The translations under genes and the position numbers were made by a program. A stretch of DNA of 22,700 nucleotides, taken from the NCBI GenBank assembly GCA_002418885.1, contig DIEZ01000015.1, positions 19,441 through 42,140 on the forward strand, written 5' to 3'. Shown here piece by piece: positions 1 through 8,167 of the stretch. Below the pieces are notes generated by a model. The model saw only the letters and a list, made by a program, of their open reading frames with translations. It was not told where the DNA came from and did not search any database. The DNA comes from Syntrophaceae bacterium UBA5761 (GTDB lineage: Bacteria; Desulfobacterota; Syntrophia; Syntrophales; UBA4778). The stretch's first letter is position 1. The number at the start of each line of letters is the position of its first letter.

Positions 1-1252
1 ACCCTCCCTTCTTCCACAGTTTCAGCAGGTAATCCTTCCGTTCTTCAAATTCCCGGGCCTGCCTTTCGAAATGCTCTTCGGCCTGAGCATGGTTCTTGTC
101 TTTCAGTTCATTTACCAGGGAGGCCACCCGTCCGTAATAGAGGGGGATCATGGTGTCCAATACCTTGAAGCGCTGCCGGGGGGTGGCACGGAAGGCATCC
201 ACGTACCGGTAGACGATCCTCACCCAGCATTCCATAGGCATACAGAACTCGTCCCGGTCGGTGCACCTGGCCAGTTGCCTGACGGCCTTGTAATCTTTTC
301 TCTCGATGAATTTCTCCCACATCCCGCCGAAGTTTCTGAAGCCGACCTTGAAGTATTCGATGAGGCTGTCCTGGTCGATCTCGAAGGGAGGGGGCTCCTG
401 CCCTATATAGGACCCGAAAACCGGAACGTCTTTAGACCCCCGGACTCCCCGCCAGTAGTCCTCATAGCGCTCCATGAGCTGGAACGTGGTGCCCACGACC
501 TGGCGGAACATGGGGCCCAGGTCGGCCGAAGGGTCTTTTTCTCCGTGGATCTTCACCCCCAACCTCGACTGGCAGATATTGAAACCGCCGACGACGGCCG
601 TGGTGGTCATCCAGATATCGATTCCGAACTTCGCGACGTCCGATTCCCAGACGTCCTGGTCGAGGTAATACCTGATCAGAGGAAGGGACAGGCCGAAGTC
701 TCCGCCGATGGGCTGCCGGATTCTGTAGCCGTAGAGGGTCCGGGTCAAGTTGTAGGCGATGGTGTTGGTGATGGTGCCGTCGAACTTGTAGCGGTTGTAA
801 TCGGGTGCCGCATAATCGTAGCCCTGAAAGATAGGTTCCAGGGTGTTCCGAACCCATTCCGGGGTGATCGAAATGAGGTCGGAATCGAAGACGGCCGCCG
901 CCTTTGCCTTGAGGAACTGCGCCACCTCGAAGACCGCCCGCAGGCTGGAACCCTTCCCCGGCACCCCCCTGTAGACCGTCACGATCTTTTCGATGCTATA
1001 GGAGTTAGCCTCGATGGCACGGGCGAGGTCCCTCGTGTCGTCCGTCGAACCTCCGTCGGAAATCATGACGACCGCCTTGTAATCGCGGTAATGCTTTTCA
1101 AGGCCCGTCAGGATGGCCTTGACGACGTGCTGAATAGTGGCGCCGCTGTGATAACAGGGAACGCCGACGACGATATCCGCATATCCCAGCCGTTCGATCC
1201 TCTTCCTGACGTGATCCCTGAGCGCCGTGGAGAATCTTTGCTTGGCAATCAT
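1..1252 (-). CDS. GT-A glycosyltransferase, probable glucosyl/mannosylglycerate-type synthase (C-terminus beyond window)
   Basis: I translated this frame from the reverse complement. It begins MIAKQRFSTAL at 1252 and stays open for 417 codons to the window edge, so the C-terminus is missing. The N-terminal part is a GT-A nucleotide-sugar fold: VGVPCYHSGATIQHVVKAI, then SDGGSTDDT (about residues 56-64), PGKGSSLRAVF, and a DXD-like FDSDLISITPEWV. A later block, QPIGGDFGLSLPL with FGIDIW, resembles the acceptor/metal region (QPLGGE, WGID) of mannosylglycerate synthase (GT78) and GpgS-type GT81 enzymes. The family would transfer a hexose from an NDP-sugar to glycerate or 3-phosphoglycerate in the cytoplasm. 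Its ATG overlaps the kinase stop in ATGA (1249-1252), so it is the third gene of an operon with an MPGP-like phosphatase. I am sure of the glycosyltransferase class, moderately sure of the acceptor, and unsure of the sugar. Confidence 0.75.
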   Translation of the reverse strand, partial: MIAKQRFSTALRDHVRKRIERLGYADIVVGVPCYHSGATIQHVVKAILTGLEKHYRDYKAVVMISDGGSTDDTRDLARAIEANSYSIEKIVTVYRGVPGKGSSLRAVFEVAQFLKAKAAAVFDSDLISITPEWVRNTLEPIFQGYDYAAPDYNRYKFDGTITNTIAYNLTRTLYGYRIRQPIGGDFGLSLPLIRYYLDQDVWESDVAKFGIDIWMTTTAVVGGFNICQSRLGVKIHGEKDPSADLGPMFRQVVGTTFQLMERYEDYWRGVRGSKDVPVFGSYIGQEPPPFEIDQDSLIEYFKVGFRNFGGMWEKFIERKDYKAVRQLARCTDRDEFCMPMECWVRIVYRYVDAFRATPRQRFKVLDTMIPLYYGRVASLVNELKDKNHAQAEEHFERQAREFEERKDYLLKLWKKGG

Positions 1253-2565
1253 GAAGCCTCCCTTCCGACAAGCAGCAGTGTGATGTCCATGACGTTCGTT
1301 CCCGTGGGACCGGTGACGATGAGGTCCCCGGTCCGGCGGAGGAACGCGTTCGAATCGTTCCGGCTCAAATAGTCTTCTATGATCAGCCCGAGGTTGCAGG
1401 CCCTCTCGTAACTCCCGCAGTCGACAACCGCACCCGCGGCATCGGAATTCCCGTCTATGCCGTCTGACCCGGCACTAAGGAGCAGGACATCATTCCTGTC
1501 GCGGATTTCCCGGAGGGCCGCCAGGCACATCTCCTGGTTTCTCCCGCCCTTCCCGTTCCCCCGGACTGTGACGGTCGTCTCCCCGCCGAAAAGAAGGCAC
1601 ACAGGAGGGACGAATGGCTGTCCGGTCTCCAGTATCTCCTCCCCCCGAGAGACGATCGCCTTGGCCACCTCCCGGGCCTCTCCCCTCAGGCGGGACGTCA
1701 TGATATGGGCCGTCCACCCGAGGGTCTCGGCCTTTTCTTTCGCCCGTTCCAGCAACAGAAGATTATTCCCGATGATGTGGTGCCCGATGTTCTTGTTCGG
1801 CCTCTTGGGCGTCTCGGGCACCGTCCCGGCGATTCCCTCGGCGATCAAGGCCTTCACCGGTGCGGGTACCCGCTGCCACAGGCCGTACCGCAACAGGACG
1901 TCCCGGGCGTCCCGGTAGCTCGACGGGTCGGGGAAAAAGGGCCCGGAACCGATCGTGTCCAGCCCGTCTCCGATAACGTCGGACACGACGAGAACCACCC
2001 CTTTCGCGCGGGTCAGGTCTCCGAGCCTCCCTCCCTTCACCAGGGAAAGGTGCTTTCTTACCACGTTCATTTCCCCGATGGGCACTGCACCTTCAAGGAG
2101 GAGGCGGTTGGTTTCCTGCATGGCATCAAGCGTCACCGGAGAGGTCGGTTTTTCCACGAGAGCGGAACTGCCCCCCGACAGCAGGTAGATGAAGAAATCA
2201 TCTTCCGAAAGGGCGGAGAGTTTCTCGATGAGCAATTCGGCGGCGCGGACGCTCTCCTGCGTCGGGACGGGATGCGAGCCCTTCACCGTCTCTATCTTTT
2301 TCGGGCCTTTTCCTTCGTAACTGGAAACGACGAGGCCCTCTGCGATGCGGTCACCCAGAATCTTCTCGACGGCCAGGGCCGATTCGACCGCAGCCTTGCC
2401 GCTCCCGAAGACGTGAATACCCTGACCGTTACGCAGCGGGTATGCGGTTCCCCGGACCAGAAGGGCGTCCGGCTCAACCTTCAATGCAGCCTCGATGAGG
2501 CTGAGCGGCGAGACCGCCTTCAGGGCTTCCCTGTAGATATCAATCGCGGAATCTCTCAACGTCAT
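1249..2565 (-). CDS. MOFRL-family glycerate kinase
   Basis: This 438-residue protein has the hallmarks of the glycerate kinase family with DUF4147 and MOFRL domains. They are GSGKAAVESA (about 54-63), LLSGGSSALVEKP, MNVVRKHLSLVKGGRL, VVSDVIGDGLDTIGSGPF, then the C-terminal MOFRL stretch LLFGGETTVTVRGNGKGGRN, SAGSDGIDGNSDAAGA and VTGPTGTNVMDI. Family members phosphorylate D-glycerate, usually at O2, with ATP. The length is normal for the family. The start overlaps the 3' end of the upstream phosphatase gene by 26 bases and the stop overlaps the downstream glycosyltransferase start by four, so coupling is likely. In this setting it may recycle glycerate released from a glycosylglycerate solute, or control the glycerate/phosphoglycerate pool used as acceptor; the sequence does not decide which. 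Confidence 0.93.
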   Translation of the reverse strand: MTLRDSAIDIYREALKAVSPLSLIEAALKVEPDALLVRGTAYPLRNGQGIHVFGSGKAAVESALAVEKILGDRIAEGLVVSSYEGKGPKKIETVKGSHPVPTQESVRAAELLIEKLSALSEDDFFIYLLSGGSSALVEKPTSPVTLDAMQETNRLLLEGAVPIGEMNVVRKHLSLVKGGRLGDLTRAKGVVLVVSDVIGDGLDTIGSGPFFPDPSSYRDARDVLLRYGLWQRVPAPVKALIAEGIAGTVPETPKRPNKNIGHHIIGNNLLLLERAKEKAETLGWTAHIMTSRLRGEAREVAKAIVSRGEEILETGQPFVPPVCLLFGGETTVTVRGNGKGGRNQEMCLAALREIRDRNDVLLLSAGSDGIDGNSDAAGAVVDCGSYERACNLGLIIEDYLSRNDSNAFLRRTGDLIVTGPTGTNVMDITLLLVGREAS

Positions 2566-3358
2566 TCAGTATACCCCACACGGCCTCGTTCCAACCCCTG
2601 CTCCCGGGTGAAGAGGCCCTGATCAGGTTCGGCAGGTCCACCCGTTCGAAACTGCCGTCGAGATGGGGGATCAGAACGGGAACGTCGACGCGCTCGAGCA
2701 TGGGGATGTCATTGGCGCTGTCTCCGATTCCGATAAACCGGACGCCGTCCCCCCAATTACGCCGGAACAGTCCCTGCGCGACCTTGACGGCTTTTCCCTT
2801 ATCCTGACCGGATCCGATGAAATGGTGGAACATCCCTCCCCGGGTGATCGTAATCCCCTCCTTCAGGGCGAGGCGCCTCAGCTCTTCCATCTCCTTTTCA
2901 TCGCCGGGCAGAAAGGGTTCCGTGAACTCCCTTTCCTTCGCCAGCCTGACCTTTTCCGGGGGGAGGCCGGTTATCTCCACGATCTCCTCGACCGACCAAT
3001 CCCCGAATCCCTTGACACCGAAACGGGACGCCGTCCTCTTCACGAAAGCCCTGACCTCGGCGTAGGAAACGCCGAGTTTGAAAACGACATAAGACTGGAA
3101 TCTTACCCCGCCAGCAAGGTCCCATCCCCGGTATCGGGCGGGAAAGAACAGGGCGGCGCCGTTCTCCACGATGAAGGGTTCCAGCAAATCCATTTCAGCC
3201 AGGATGGCCTCGACCTCCCGGCGTGTCTTACTCGTGGTAAGGATCAGAGGGATTCCGAATCTCTTGATTTTTTCCAGGGCGGGGCACGCTTCTGCGAAGG
3301 AATAGTCGTCATGATTCAGAAGACTTCCGTCGAGGTCGCTGAACAGGACCCACCGCAT
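2540..3358 (-). CDS. HAD-IIB phosphatase, mannosyl-3-phosphoglycerate phosphatase (MPGP) family
   Basis: The 272-residue protein carries all four HAD motifs: SDLDGSLLN with nucleophile Asp8 and Asp10, ILTTSKTRREVEAIL (motif II), the lysine in GSGQDKGKAVKVA (motif III), and IGIGDSANDIPMLE (motif IV). The C2B cap and NHDDYSFAEACPAL follow the MPGP/YedP pattern. The family removes phosphate from mannosyl- or glucosyl-3-phosphoglycerate, giving the solute mannosyl/glucosylglycerate. I chose the ATG at 3358 because the HAD motif starts there and a strong AGGGGAGG lies 6-7 bases upstream. The frame stays open to 3502, but those extra 48 residues do not look like family sequence and lie across a promoter candidate. 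It is the first gene of the operon. Sugar specificity (mannose or glucose) is not visible. Confidence 0.88.
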   Translation of the reverse strand: MRWVLFSDLDGSLLNHDDYSFAEACPALEKIKRFGIPLILTTSKTRREVEAILAEMDLLEPFIVENGAALFFPARYRGWDLAGGVRFQSYVVFKLGVSYAEVRAFVKRTASRFGVKGFGDWSVEEIVEITGLPPEKVRLAKEREFTEPFLPGDEKEMEELRRLALKEGITITRGGMFHHFIGSGQDKGKAVKVAQGLFRRNWGDGVRFIGIGDSANDIPMLERVDVPVLIPHLDGSFERVDLPNLIRASSPGSRGWNEAVWGILNDVERFRD

Positions 3359-3674
3359 CGCGCCTCCCCTTTCGCTGAACCCGGCGAAACCGACGTCATA
3401 AGCGGCTTCGATATTCGGACAGAATTTTTTCCGTATAACGATATAGCTGACTTTGACTGGTTTGTCCATCCATTTATCCCCCCATTCGACTCCCGCAAGC
3501 ATCTATCTTCTCATAATAACTGAATTTTTCTTGCAGGGGTTTACCGCTTTGACTACGCCGAAAGCCCTTTCGAAGACATCAGCGAGCGGCCGAGTGTTCG
3601 CGGGATATTGTTGCTCTTGATGGGATGTGTGTTGTAAGGTAACTTGTAACAAACGGAAAGATGAGTTATCGGTC
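3359..3674. other. Divergent intergenic region between the solute operon and the kinase-like gene
   Basis: These 316 bases separate two divergent transcription units. They hold the minus-strand promoter candidate at 3440-3468. I found no convincing plus-strand promoter for the kinase-like gene, no palindromic operator and no RNA gene. Open frames run in from both sides (minus to 3502, plus from 3627), but neither extension carries recognisable domain sequence. Confidence 0.5.
3440..3468 (-). promoter_or_regulatory. Candidate sigma70-type promoter for the phosphatase-kinase-glycosyltransferase operon
   Basis: On the minus strand, TGGACA (3468-3463, five of six to the -35 consensus) is separated by exactly 17 bases from TATATC (3445-3440, four of six to the -10). 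Transcription would begin near 3433, leaving a leader of about 75 bases before the ATG at 3358. This is a pattern match only, but its position supports the shorter start of the phosphatase gene. Confidence 0.4.
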
Positions 3675-4925
3675 ATGAATCTTCTTATGATATTCATCAT
3701 AGGCATCGGCCTTGTCGCGTTCTTGTCGCTTTTCTATTCGGCACTGTCGAGAAGAAGGGTAGAGAAGAGGTTGAACAGCGTCTTCGAGAGCTCTCCCGCT
3801 CCCACCTTTGTCATCGGTAGAGACCACAGGGTCATCTACTGGAACCGGGCGATGGAGAAGCTGACGGGGGTCAAGGCAGAGGACGTCATCGGCACCAGGG
3901 ACCACTGGCGGCCGTTCTACAAGACGGAAAGACCCTGCATGGCGGACCTTGCCATGGACGGAGCGGCGGGGACGTATTCCCGCCGGGACGCGGGAGAAGA
4001 CGAGAATCCTACAGAGCGGGATCGAGTCGAGGTAAAGACGGACTTCTTCCCCGACATGGGAGACGGCGGCCGGTGGATACGGTTCACGGCCTCGGTGATC
4101 CGGGACAGCCGCGGCGAAATAGACGGGGCGATCGAGGTCTTGGAAGACGTAACGAAGGAGAAAGAGGCGGAAGAGAACCTGGTGAACCTGAAAAAACTGG
4201 AATCCCTCGCCACCTTCGCGGGCGGCGTAGCCCGGGATTTCGACGCCCTGATCTCCACCATCCTTCGCGGCATCTTCCTCGCGAAACTTTCCACGCCCGA
4301 GGAAGACGAAACCATGGAACAGGCGCTGACGGCCGCGGAAAAGGCCAGTCTGCTCGCGAAGGAGCTCTCCTTCAAACTGGTGACCTACGCAAAAGGCGGG
4401 CGTCCACTGAGAAAGACGGAAAGCATCATCCCCGTTCTTCAGAAGGCCCTTCAGAACATCCCACCCGAATCGGGAGTAGAATGCAGCGCTTCCATCCCGG
4501 AGGATCTGTGGCCTGCCCGGGTCGACAGCACCCAGATCAGGCAGGTATTCGAAAGCCTGATCATGAATGCCGTCGAGGCCATGCCCGACGGGGGGAAGTT
4601 GGAGCTTCGGGCCGAGAACGCGGTGATACGGGAAGGCAACTCCGCCGATATCAAGCCGGGCAGGTACATCAAGGTCTCCCTGAAGGACACGGGCAGCGGA
4701 ATAGCGAAAGAGCACATCGACAGGATATTCGACCCCTATTTTACGACGAAAGCAGATTCCGGAAAGAAAGGCCTCGGGGCGGGGCTCGGCCTTTCCGTGT
4801 GTCGTTCCATCATCAAAAACCACGACGGCCATATCTCGGTGGAGTCGGAACCGGGGAAGGGCTCGACCTTCCACGTCTTTCTGCCTGCCTCGGAGGAGGA
4901 AGCAAAACCGGCGAAGGAGAAATAA
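3675..4925 (+). CDS. Membrane-anchored PAS histidine-kinase-like protein lacking the phospho-acceptor His
   Basis: The 416-residue protein has one N-terminal membrane helix (about residues 3-24), a PAS domain (VFESSPAPTFVIGRDHRVIY, then NRAMEKLTGV), and a HisKA-like helix pair. A complete HATPase_c domain follows: N-box LIMNAVEAMPDGG, G1 DTGSGI, F-box IFDPYFTTK and G2 GAGLGLSVC. In related kinases the H-box reads GG-I/V-AHDFNNLL; here it is GGVARDFDALI, with Arg187 (CGG at 4233-4235) where the histidine should be and both Asn changed. Nucleotide binding looks intact but autophosphorylation at the usual site should be impossible. The ATG at 3675 puts the membrane helix at the N-terminus; an in-frame ATG at 3627 is the alternative. 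No response regulator is adjacent. It is convergent with lpxR and ends 23 bases from it, with no terminator seen between. Confidence 0.85.
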   Translation: MNLLMIFIIGIGLVAFLSLFYSALSRRRVEKRLNSVFESSPAPTFVIGRDHRVIYWNRAMEKLTGVKAEDVIGTRDHWRPFYKTERPCMADLAMDGAAGTYSRRDAGEDENPTERDRVEVKTDFFPDMGDGGRWIRFTASVIRDSRGEIDGAIEVLEDVTKEKEAEENLVNLKKLESLATFAGGVARDFDALISTILRGIFLAKLSTPEEDETMEQALTAAEKASLLAKELSFKLVTYAKGGRPLRKTESIIPVLQKALQNIPPESGVECSASIPEDLWPARVDSTQIRQVFESLIMNAVEAMPDGGKLELRAENAVIREGNSADIKPGRYIKVSLKDTGSGIAKEHIDRIFDPYFTTKADSGKKGLGAGLGLSVCRSIIKNHDGHISVESEPGKGSTFHVFLPASEEEAKPAKEK

Positions 4926-4948
4926 GAAAGGGGTTTTGAGGAGTCGGG

Positions 4949-5998
4949 TCAGAAGGTGAACGACACGGAGACGGCCCCGAAATTCTGGGCCTCCCTTTGG
5001 GTGTCGAATTCCTTTGTCCGGTGAACGTAGGAATAGGTTATCTTGAACCGGTGGATGATCATCCCGATGCCGCCGATGATGTCGGCGACGAAGGGTTTCT
5101 TGCTTACGCTGTGGCTGTCCCGGAAGGTATTCCCGTCGAGCAAGATGTTCCTGGCCACGGCGTTTCCGTCGACGGCGAAGAAGAGATGGATGCCGAAACG
5201 GCGCGAAAGCCGTGAAAACCGGGGGTCGGTTTCGTCGACGGGGGCGTTGCCGCCCGACCCCGGCCGTATCAGATACGTCCCGAAATCACTCGGGACGTTC
5301 CAACCGAAACGAACCTGGCCGCCCATATTCGCCCCCGTGTAGACATTCCCCGCGGCGACGCCCGCGTGGGGAATGAAGTCGAACCCCAACCCACCAGGGC
5401 CGCCGGCCTGCAACGTCCTCCACCTGCGCTCATAGTAGACGTTCAGCACGGGCTCGTCGTGGAGTTGGTGAGCCCACCCCATCGGCTCGGGTGAATCCGT
5501 CCACTTGTGAAGCTCCTTCTGGCAGTCCTCCGCGTAGGAATGGCGGCCGACGATGCCGAGGTCCAATTCGAGGGTATCCATCCGGTTCCGGTTTCTGCTA
5601 TGGAGCCCAAACCCCAGGTAGGTGATCCCCGCATAAGGACGGTCGTCCGGGATCAGGTCGGTCCGCTGCTTGTTCTCCGGTGTGTATATGTTCTGACCAA
5701 GGGATAAGGAAACCGTGCGCACGTCTCCCGCATCGTTGACGAAGGGCAGCCGCTCCATCAGCCGCAACACCCAGGCCGGCCCACGAACGATGTCCCGGTA
5801 CTCTGTGAGGTCCCGGGAGGCCCAGGAGATCTTCGTCCCGTGGGTGTAGTAGCGGTCGTGGTTGTCGAAACCGAAGAGGTCGTTTTCCAGGTAGACGGTG
5901 ATCGTGTCCGACTTCCGCACCTCGTCGCCTTCTGCAAAGGACGGCGAGGGGAGAAAAAGAATGATAAAGACAAGGATAAGGCGCCGTTTCTTCGTCAC
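4949..5998 (-). CDS. lpxR: LpxR-family lipid A 3'-O-deacylase, outer membrane
   Basis: The 349-residue protein starts at a GTG with KKRR followed by a hydrophobic stretch ending PSFA, a signal peptide probably cut after residue 22. The mature part follows LpxR (DUF2219): LENDLFGFDNHDRYYTHGT with Asn39-Asp40, DDRPYAGITYLGFGLHSRNR, and LHKWTDSPEPMGWAHQLHDE, where His164 matches the proposed catalytic histidine. It ends VSVSFTF, the terminal aromatic typical of outer-membrane beta-barrels. Family members remove the 3'-acyloxyacyl group of lipid A in a calcium-dependent reaction. It starts four bases after the stop of the sugar-phosphate transferase gene, whose last codons (GGGAGGGGGG) can serve as its ribosome site. 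It is therefore the last gene of the polysaccharide operon. Confidence 0.88.
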   Translation of the reverse strand: MTKKRRLILVFIILFLPSPSFAEGDEVRKSDTITVYLENDLFGFDNHDRYYTHGTKISWASRDLTEYRDIVRGPAWVLRLMERLPFVNDAGDVRTVSLSLGQNIYTPENKQRTDLIPDDRPYAGITYLGFGLHSRNRNRMDTLELDLGIVGRHSYAEDCQKELHKWTDSPEPMGWAHQLHDEPVLNVYYERRWRTLQAGGPGGLGFDFIPHAGVAAGNVYTGANMGGQVRFGWNVPSDFGTYLIRPGSGGNAPVDETDPRFSRLSRRFGIHLFFAVDGNAVARNILLDGNTFRDSHSVSKKPFVADIIGGIGMIIHRFKITYSYVHRTKEFDTQREAQNFGAVSVSFTF

Positions 5999-6002
5999 TT
6001 TT

Positions 6003-7370
6003 TCAACGTGCCCCCCTCCCGAAGAGCACCACCCGCACCGTCCTCAGCAGGATGTCGAGGTCGAGCAGAAAGGACATGTTCTTCAGGTAGTACAGGTCAT
6101 ACTGGAGCTTCTCCAGGGCGTCTTCCTTTGTGGCGCCGTGGCGGTAATTCACCTGCGCCCACCCTGTGATCCCCGGCCGGACGGTGTGTCGCAGGCTGAA
6201 GCAGGGAACAGCGGGGTTGAATTCCCGCACCTCCTCCTCCATGAGCGCCCGCGGCCCGATCAAGCTCATCTCTCCCTTCAGTACATTCCAGAGCTGCGGC
6301 AGTTCATCGAGCCGGAAAAACCTCAGCGCCCTGCCCACCCGCGTGATCCGGGGGTCGTCCCTGCGCCCGGCATACGCGCGCTCGTTCTCGGAACCATGCC
6401 GCATGGTCCGGAATTTGTAAAGGTCAAAAGGTCTTTCCTGCCGCCCGACGCGCCTCTGGACGAACAGTGCCGGGCCCGGTGAGTCAAGCCGGACTGCTAT
6501 GCAGAGGAGGGCCATCAGGGGCAGTGATACAACCAGGCCGCAGAGAGAGAGGGAGACATCGACAACCCGCTTCACCCTGCGCGTGTAAACGCTCCGCCGC
6601 GCACCGGACATGGTCGAGTGCGTAAGCCGGAGGTCGCTTATGTGACGGACCGGGATCTTCTCCGCCACCATCTCGTAGAACGCGGGCATCTCATAGACAT
6701 TGACGCCGGAGAACTTCGCCTCGATGAGCTTCTTGTACACCCCCGGCGGGATGGCGTGGGTGACCGCCAGGATGACCCTGTCGACCTGCCGTTCACGGAC
6801 GAGGGACGGCAAAAGGTCGCTCCCACCAAGGACCGGCACGGTCCCCACGGCGCCCCCCCATTTCTCCTCGTCGTCGTCCAGAAAACCGACGACTTCGTAG
6901 TCTCTTTTCCCCTTCACCATTTCGTAGAACTCCTGCCCCGCTTCCCCGGCGCCAAGAACGGCCAGCCGCAGCGGCCGCCCTGCCCGCTCACGTACCTGCT
7001 CGAACACAAGCCGCCAGGCCATGCAGAAGAAAAAGATGAGCACGCCGTCGAGGAAAAAGATGCCCACGCTGTAGAGCCGCACACGGAAGAGAAAAAAACC
7101 CGCTGCGACGAAGATGCCCGCGGCCACGATAGAGGCGCCGAACCGGATGACGAAGGCACCGCGGCTGAACCGTTCCTCCAGGTTGTAGAGGTCGAAGACG
7201 TAGAAGAAAAAGAGGTAACTCACCACGGAGAAGGCCTCCGCCGGGCCGAAGAGTCTACCGAAATCGAAGAAGGACCCGAACCGGAGGGCGGGGGCCGTAT
7301 ACAGGGCGGCCACGATCAGCACCGCGTCGCCCGCCAGGAGGGTCAGCTTTTTTGGGAAGGCGTTCTTCAA
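6003..7370 (-). CDS. Polyprenyl-phosphate sugar-1-phosphate transferase (WbaP/EPS sugar transferase family)
   Basis: The 455-residue protein has several N-terminal membrane helices (about residues 10-115) and a central Rossmann-like CoA-binding domain beginning RLAVLGAGEAGQEFYE. A C-terminal bacterial sugar transferase domain follows: membrane segment VVDVSLSLCGLVVSLPLM, RLDSPGPALFVQRRVG, DLYKFRTM, RLDELPQLWNVLKGE, GPRAL and RPGITGWAQVNYR. The family moves hexose-1-phosphate from an NDP-sugar to undecaprenyl phosphate at the inner membrane, the first step of glycan assembly. The only in-frame start near the first helix is a TTG at 7370, because a stop lies a few codons upstream; the ribosome site is weak. 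It lies 62 bases after wzt and four before lpxR. The central domain also resembles the PEP-CTERM-associated sugar transferases. The donor sugar cannot be read from sequence. Confidence 0.92.
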   Translation of the reverse strand: MKNAFPKKLTLLAGDAVLIVAALYTAPALRFGSFFDFGRLFGPAEAFSVVSYLFFFYVFDLYNLEERFSRGAFVIRFGASIVAAGIFVAAGFFLFRVRLYSVGIFFLDGVLIFFFCMAWRLVFEQVRERAGRPLRLAVLGAGEAGQEFYEMVKGKRDYEVVGFLDDDEEKWGGAVGTVPVLGGSDLLPSLVRERQVDRVILAVTHAIPPGVYKKLIEAKFSGVNVYEMPAFYEMVAEKIPVRHISDLRLTHSTMSGARRSVYTRRVKRVVDVSLSLCGLVVSLPLMALLCIAVRLDSPGPALFVQRRVGRQERPFDLYKFRTMRHGSENERAYAGRRDDPRITRVGRALRFFRLDELPQLWNVLKGEMSLIGPRALMEEEVREFNPAVPCFSLRHTVRPGITGWAQVNYRHGATKEDALEKLQYDLYYLKNMSFLLDLDILLRTVRVVLFGRGAR

Positions 7371-7432
7371 AGAAGATTCTCTCTGCTTTTATGAGGGCCT
7401 CTTTCACCGGTAGCAGGCTCCGGGCTCCAATT

Positions 7433-8167
7433 CTATCCTCCCTGGTAGGCCTGACAAACCGCCGCCGGTTCCCCTATCGCCCTTATCTCGTGATGGTCTA
7501 TCCACATCGCCCTGTCGCAGAGTCTCTGTACCTGATCGAGACTGTGAGAGACGAGGACCATCGTAACCCCGTTTGCCCTGAAACCCATTATCTTGTCCAT
7601 GCACTTTTTTTGAAAGTTTATGTCCCCTACCGCGAGCACCTCGTCCACGAGGAGTATTTCCGGGTCGAGATGGGCGATCACAGAGAAGCCGAGCCGCGTC
7701 ACCATCCCCGAAGAGTAGGTCCTGAGCGGCTGGTCGATGAACTCTTCGAGTTCGGAAAACCCTATGATCTCGTCCATCTTCCGGACAACCCTCTTCCTCG
7801 TCATCCCCAGCAACACCCCGTTCAGGACTATGTTTTCCCTGCCCGTGAGCTCGGGATGAAACCCGGCACCCAGCTCGAGCAAAGGCGAGACCCTGCCCTT
7901 TATCTCAATGGTGCCCTTGTCCGGTTTCAGCGCCCCCGCAGCAAGCCCTAAGAGGGTGCTTTTCCCGGCGCCGTTATTCCCGACGACCCCAAAGCACTCA
8001 CCCCCGCAGACTTCGAAAGAAATCTCTCTGAGGGCGGTAAAGCTCTTTTTGGTGTGGTTTATGGCCTCGGGAAGATTGAAAAGAAACATCTTCAGGCCGG
8101 CGGTTATGTAACCGTAGTAAGGGTAGGTCTTCGTCACGCCGTCGAAGACGATGACAGGCTCTTTCAA
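7433..8167 (-). CDS. wzt: ABC transporter ATP-binding protein for polysaccharide export (Wzt/KpsT type, no C-terminal carbohydrate-binding domain)
   Basis: The 244-residue nucleotide-binding protein has Walker A GNNGAGKST (about 63-71), LLELGAGFHPELTGREN, signature YSSGM (151-155), Walker B ILLVDE (171-176) and H-loop His208. These match the subfamily that exports lipid-linked O-antigens, capsules and teichoic acids (Wzt, KpsT, TagH). I chose the TTG start at 8167: it has a near-perfect GGAGGT upstream and overlaps the wzm stop as TTGA, whereas the frame running to 8527 is wzm sequence read out of frame. The protein ends soon after the nucleotide-binding fold, so it lacks the roughly 150-residue carbohydrate-binding domain that lets E. 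coli O9a Wzt recognise a capped chain end. It powers the permease encoded just upstream. Confidence 0.93.
   Translation of the reverse strand: MKEPVIVFDGVTKTYPYYGYITAGLKMFLFNLPEAINHTKKSFTALREISFEVCGGECFGVVGNNGAGKSTLLGLAAGALKPDKGTIEIKGRVSPLLELGAGFHPELTGRENIVLNGVLLGMTRKRVVRKMDEIIGFSELEEFIDQPLRTYSSGMVTRLGFSVIAHLDPEILLVDEVLAVGDINFQKKCMDKIMGFRANGVTMVLVSHSLDQVQRLCDRAMWIDHHEIRAIGEPAAVCQAYQGG

Noticed and set aside
71..1372. Long plus-strand open frame opposite the glycosyltransferase and kinase genes
   Set aside because: Its translation has no domain pattern, while the opposite strand encodes clear glycosyltransferase and glycerate kinase motifs; GC-rich codon use creates such shadows.
3359..3502. 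48-residue N-terminal extension of the MPGP-like phosphatase
   Set aside because: The HAD motif begins at the ATG at 3358, which has a strong ribosome site, and the extension spans a promoter candidate.
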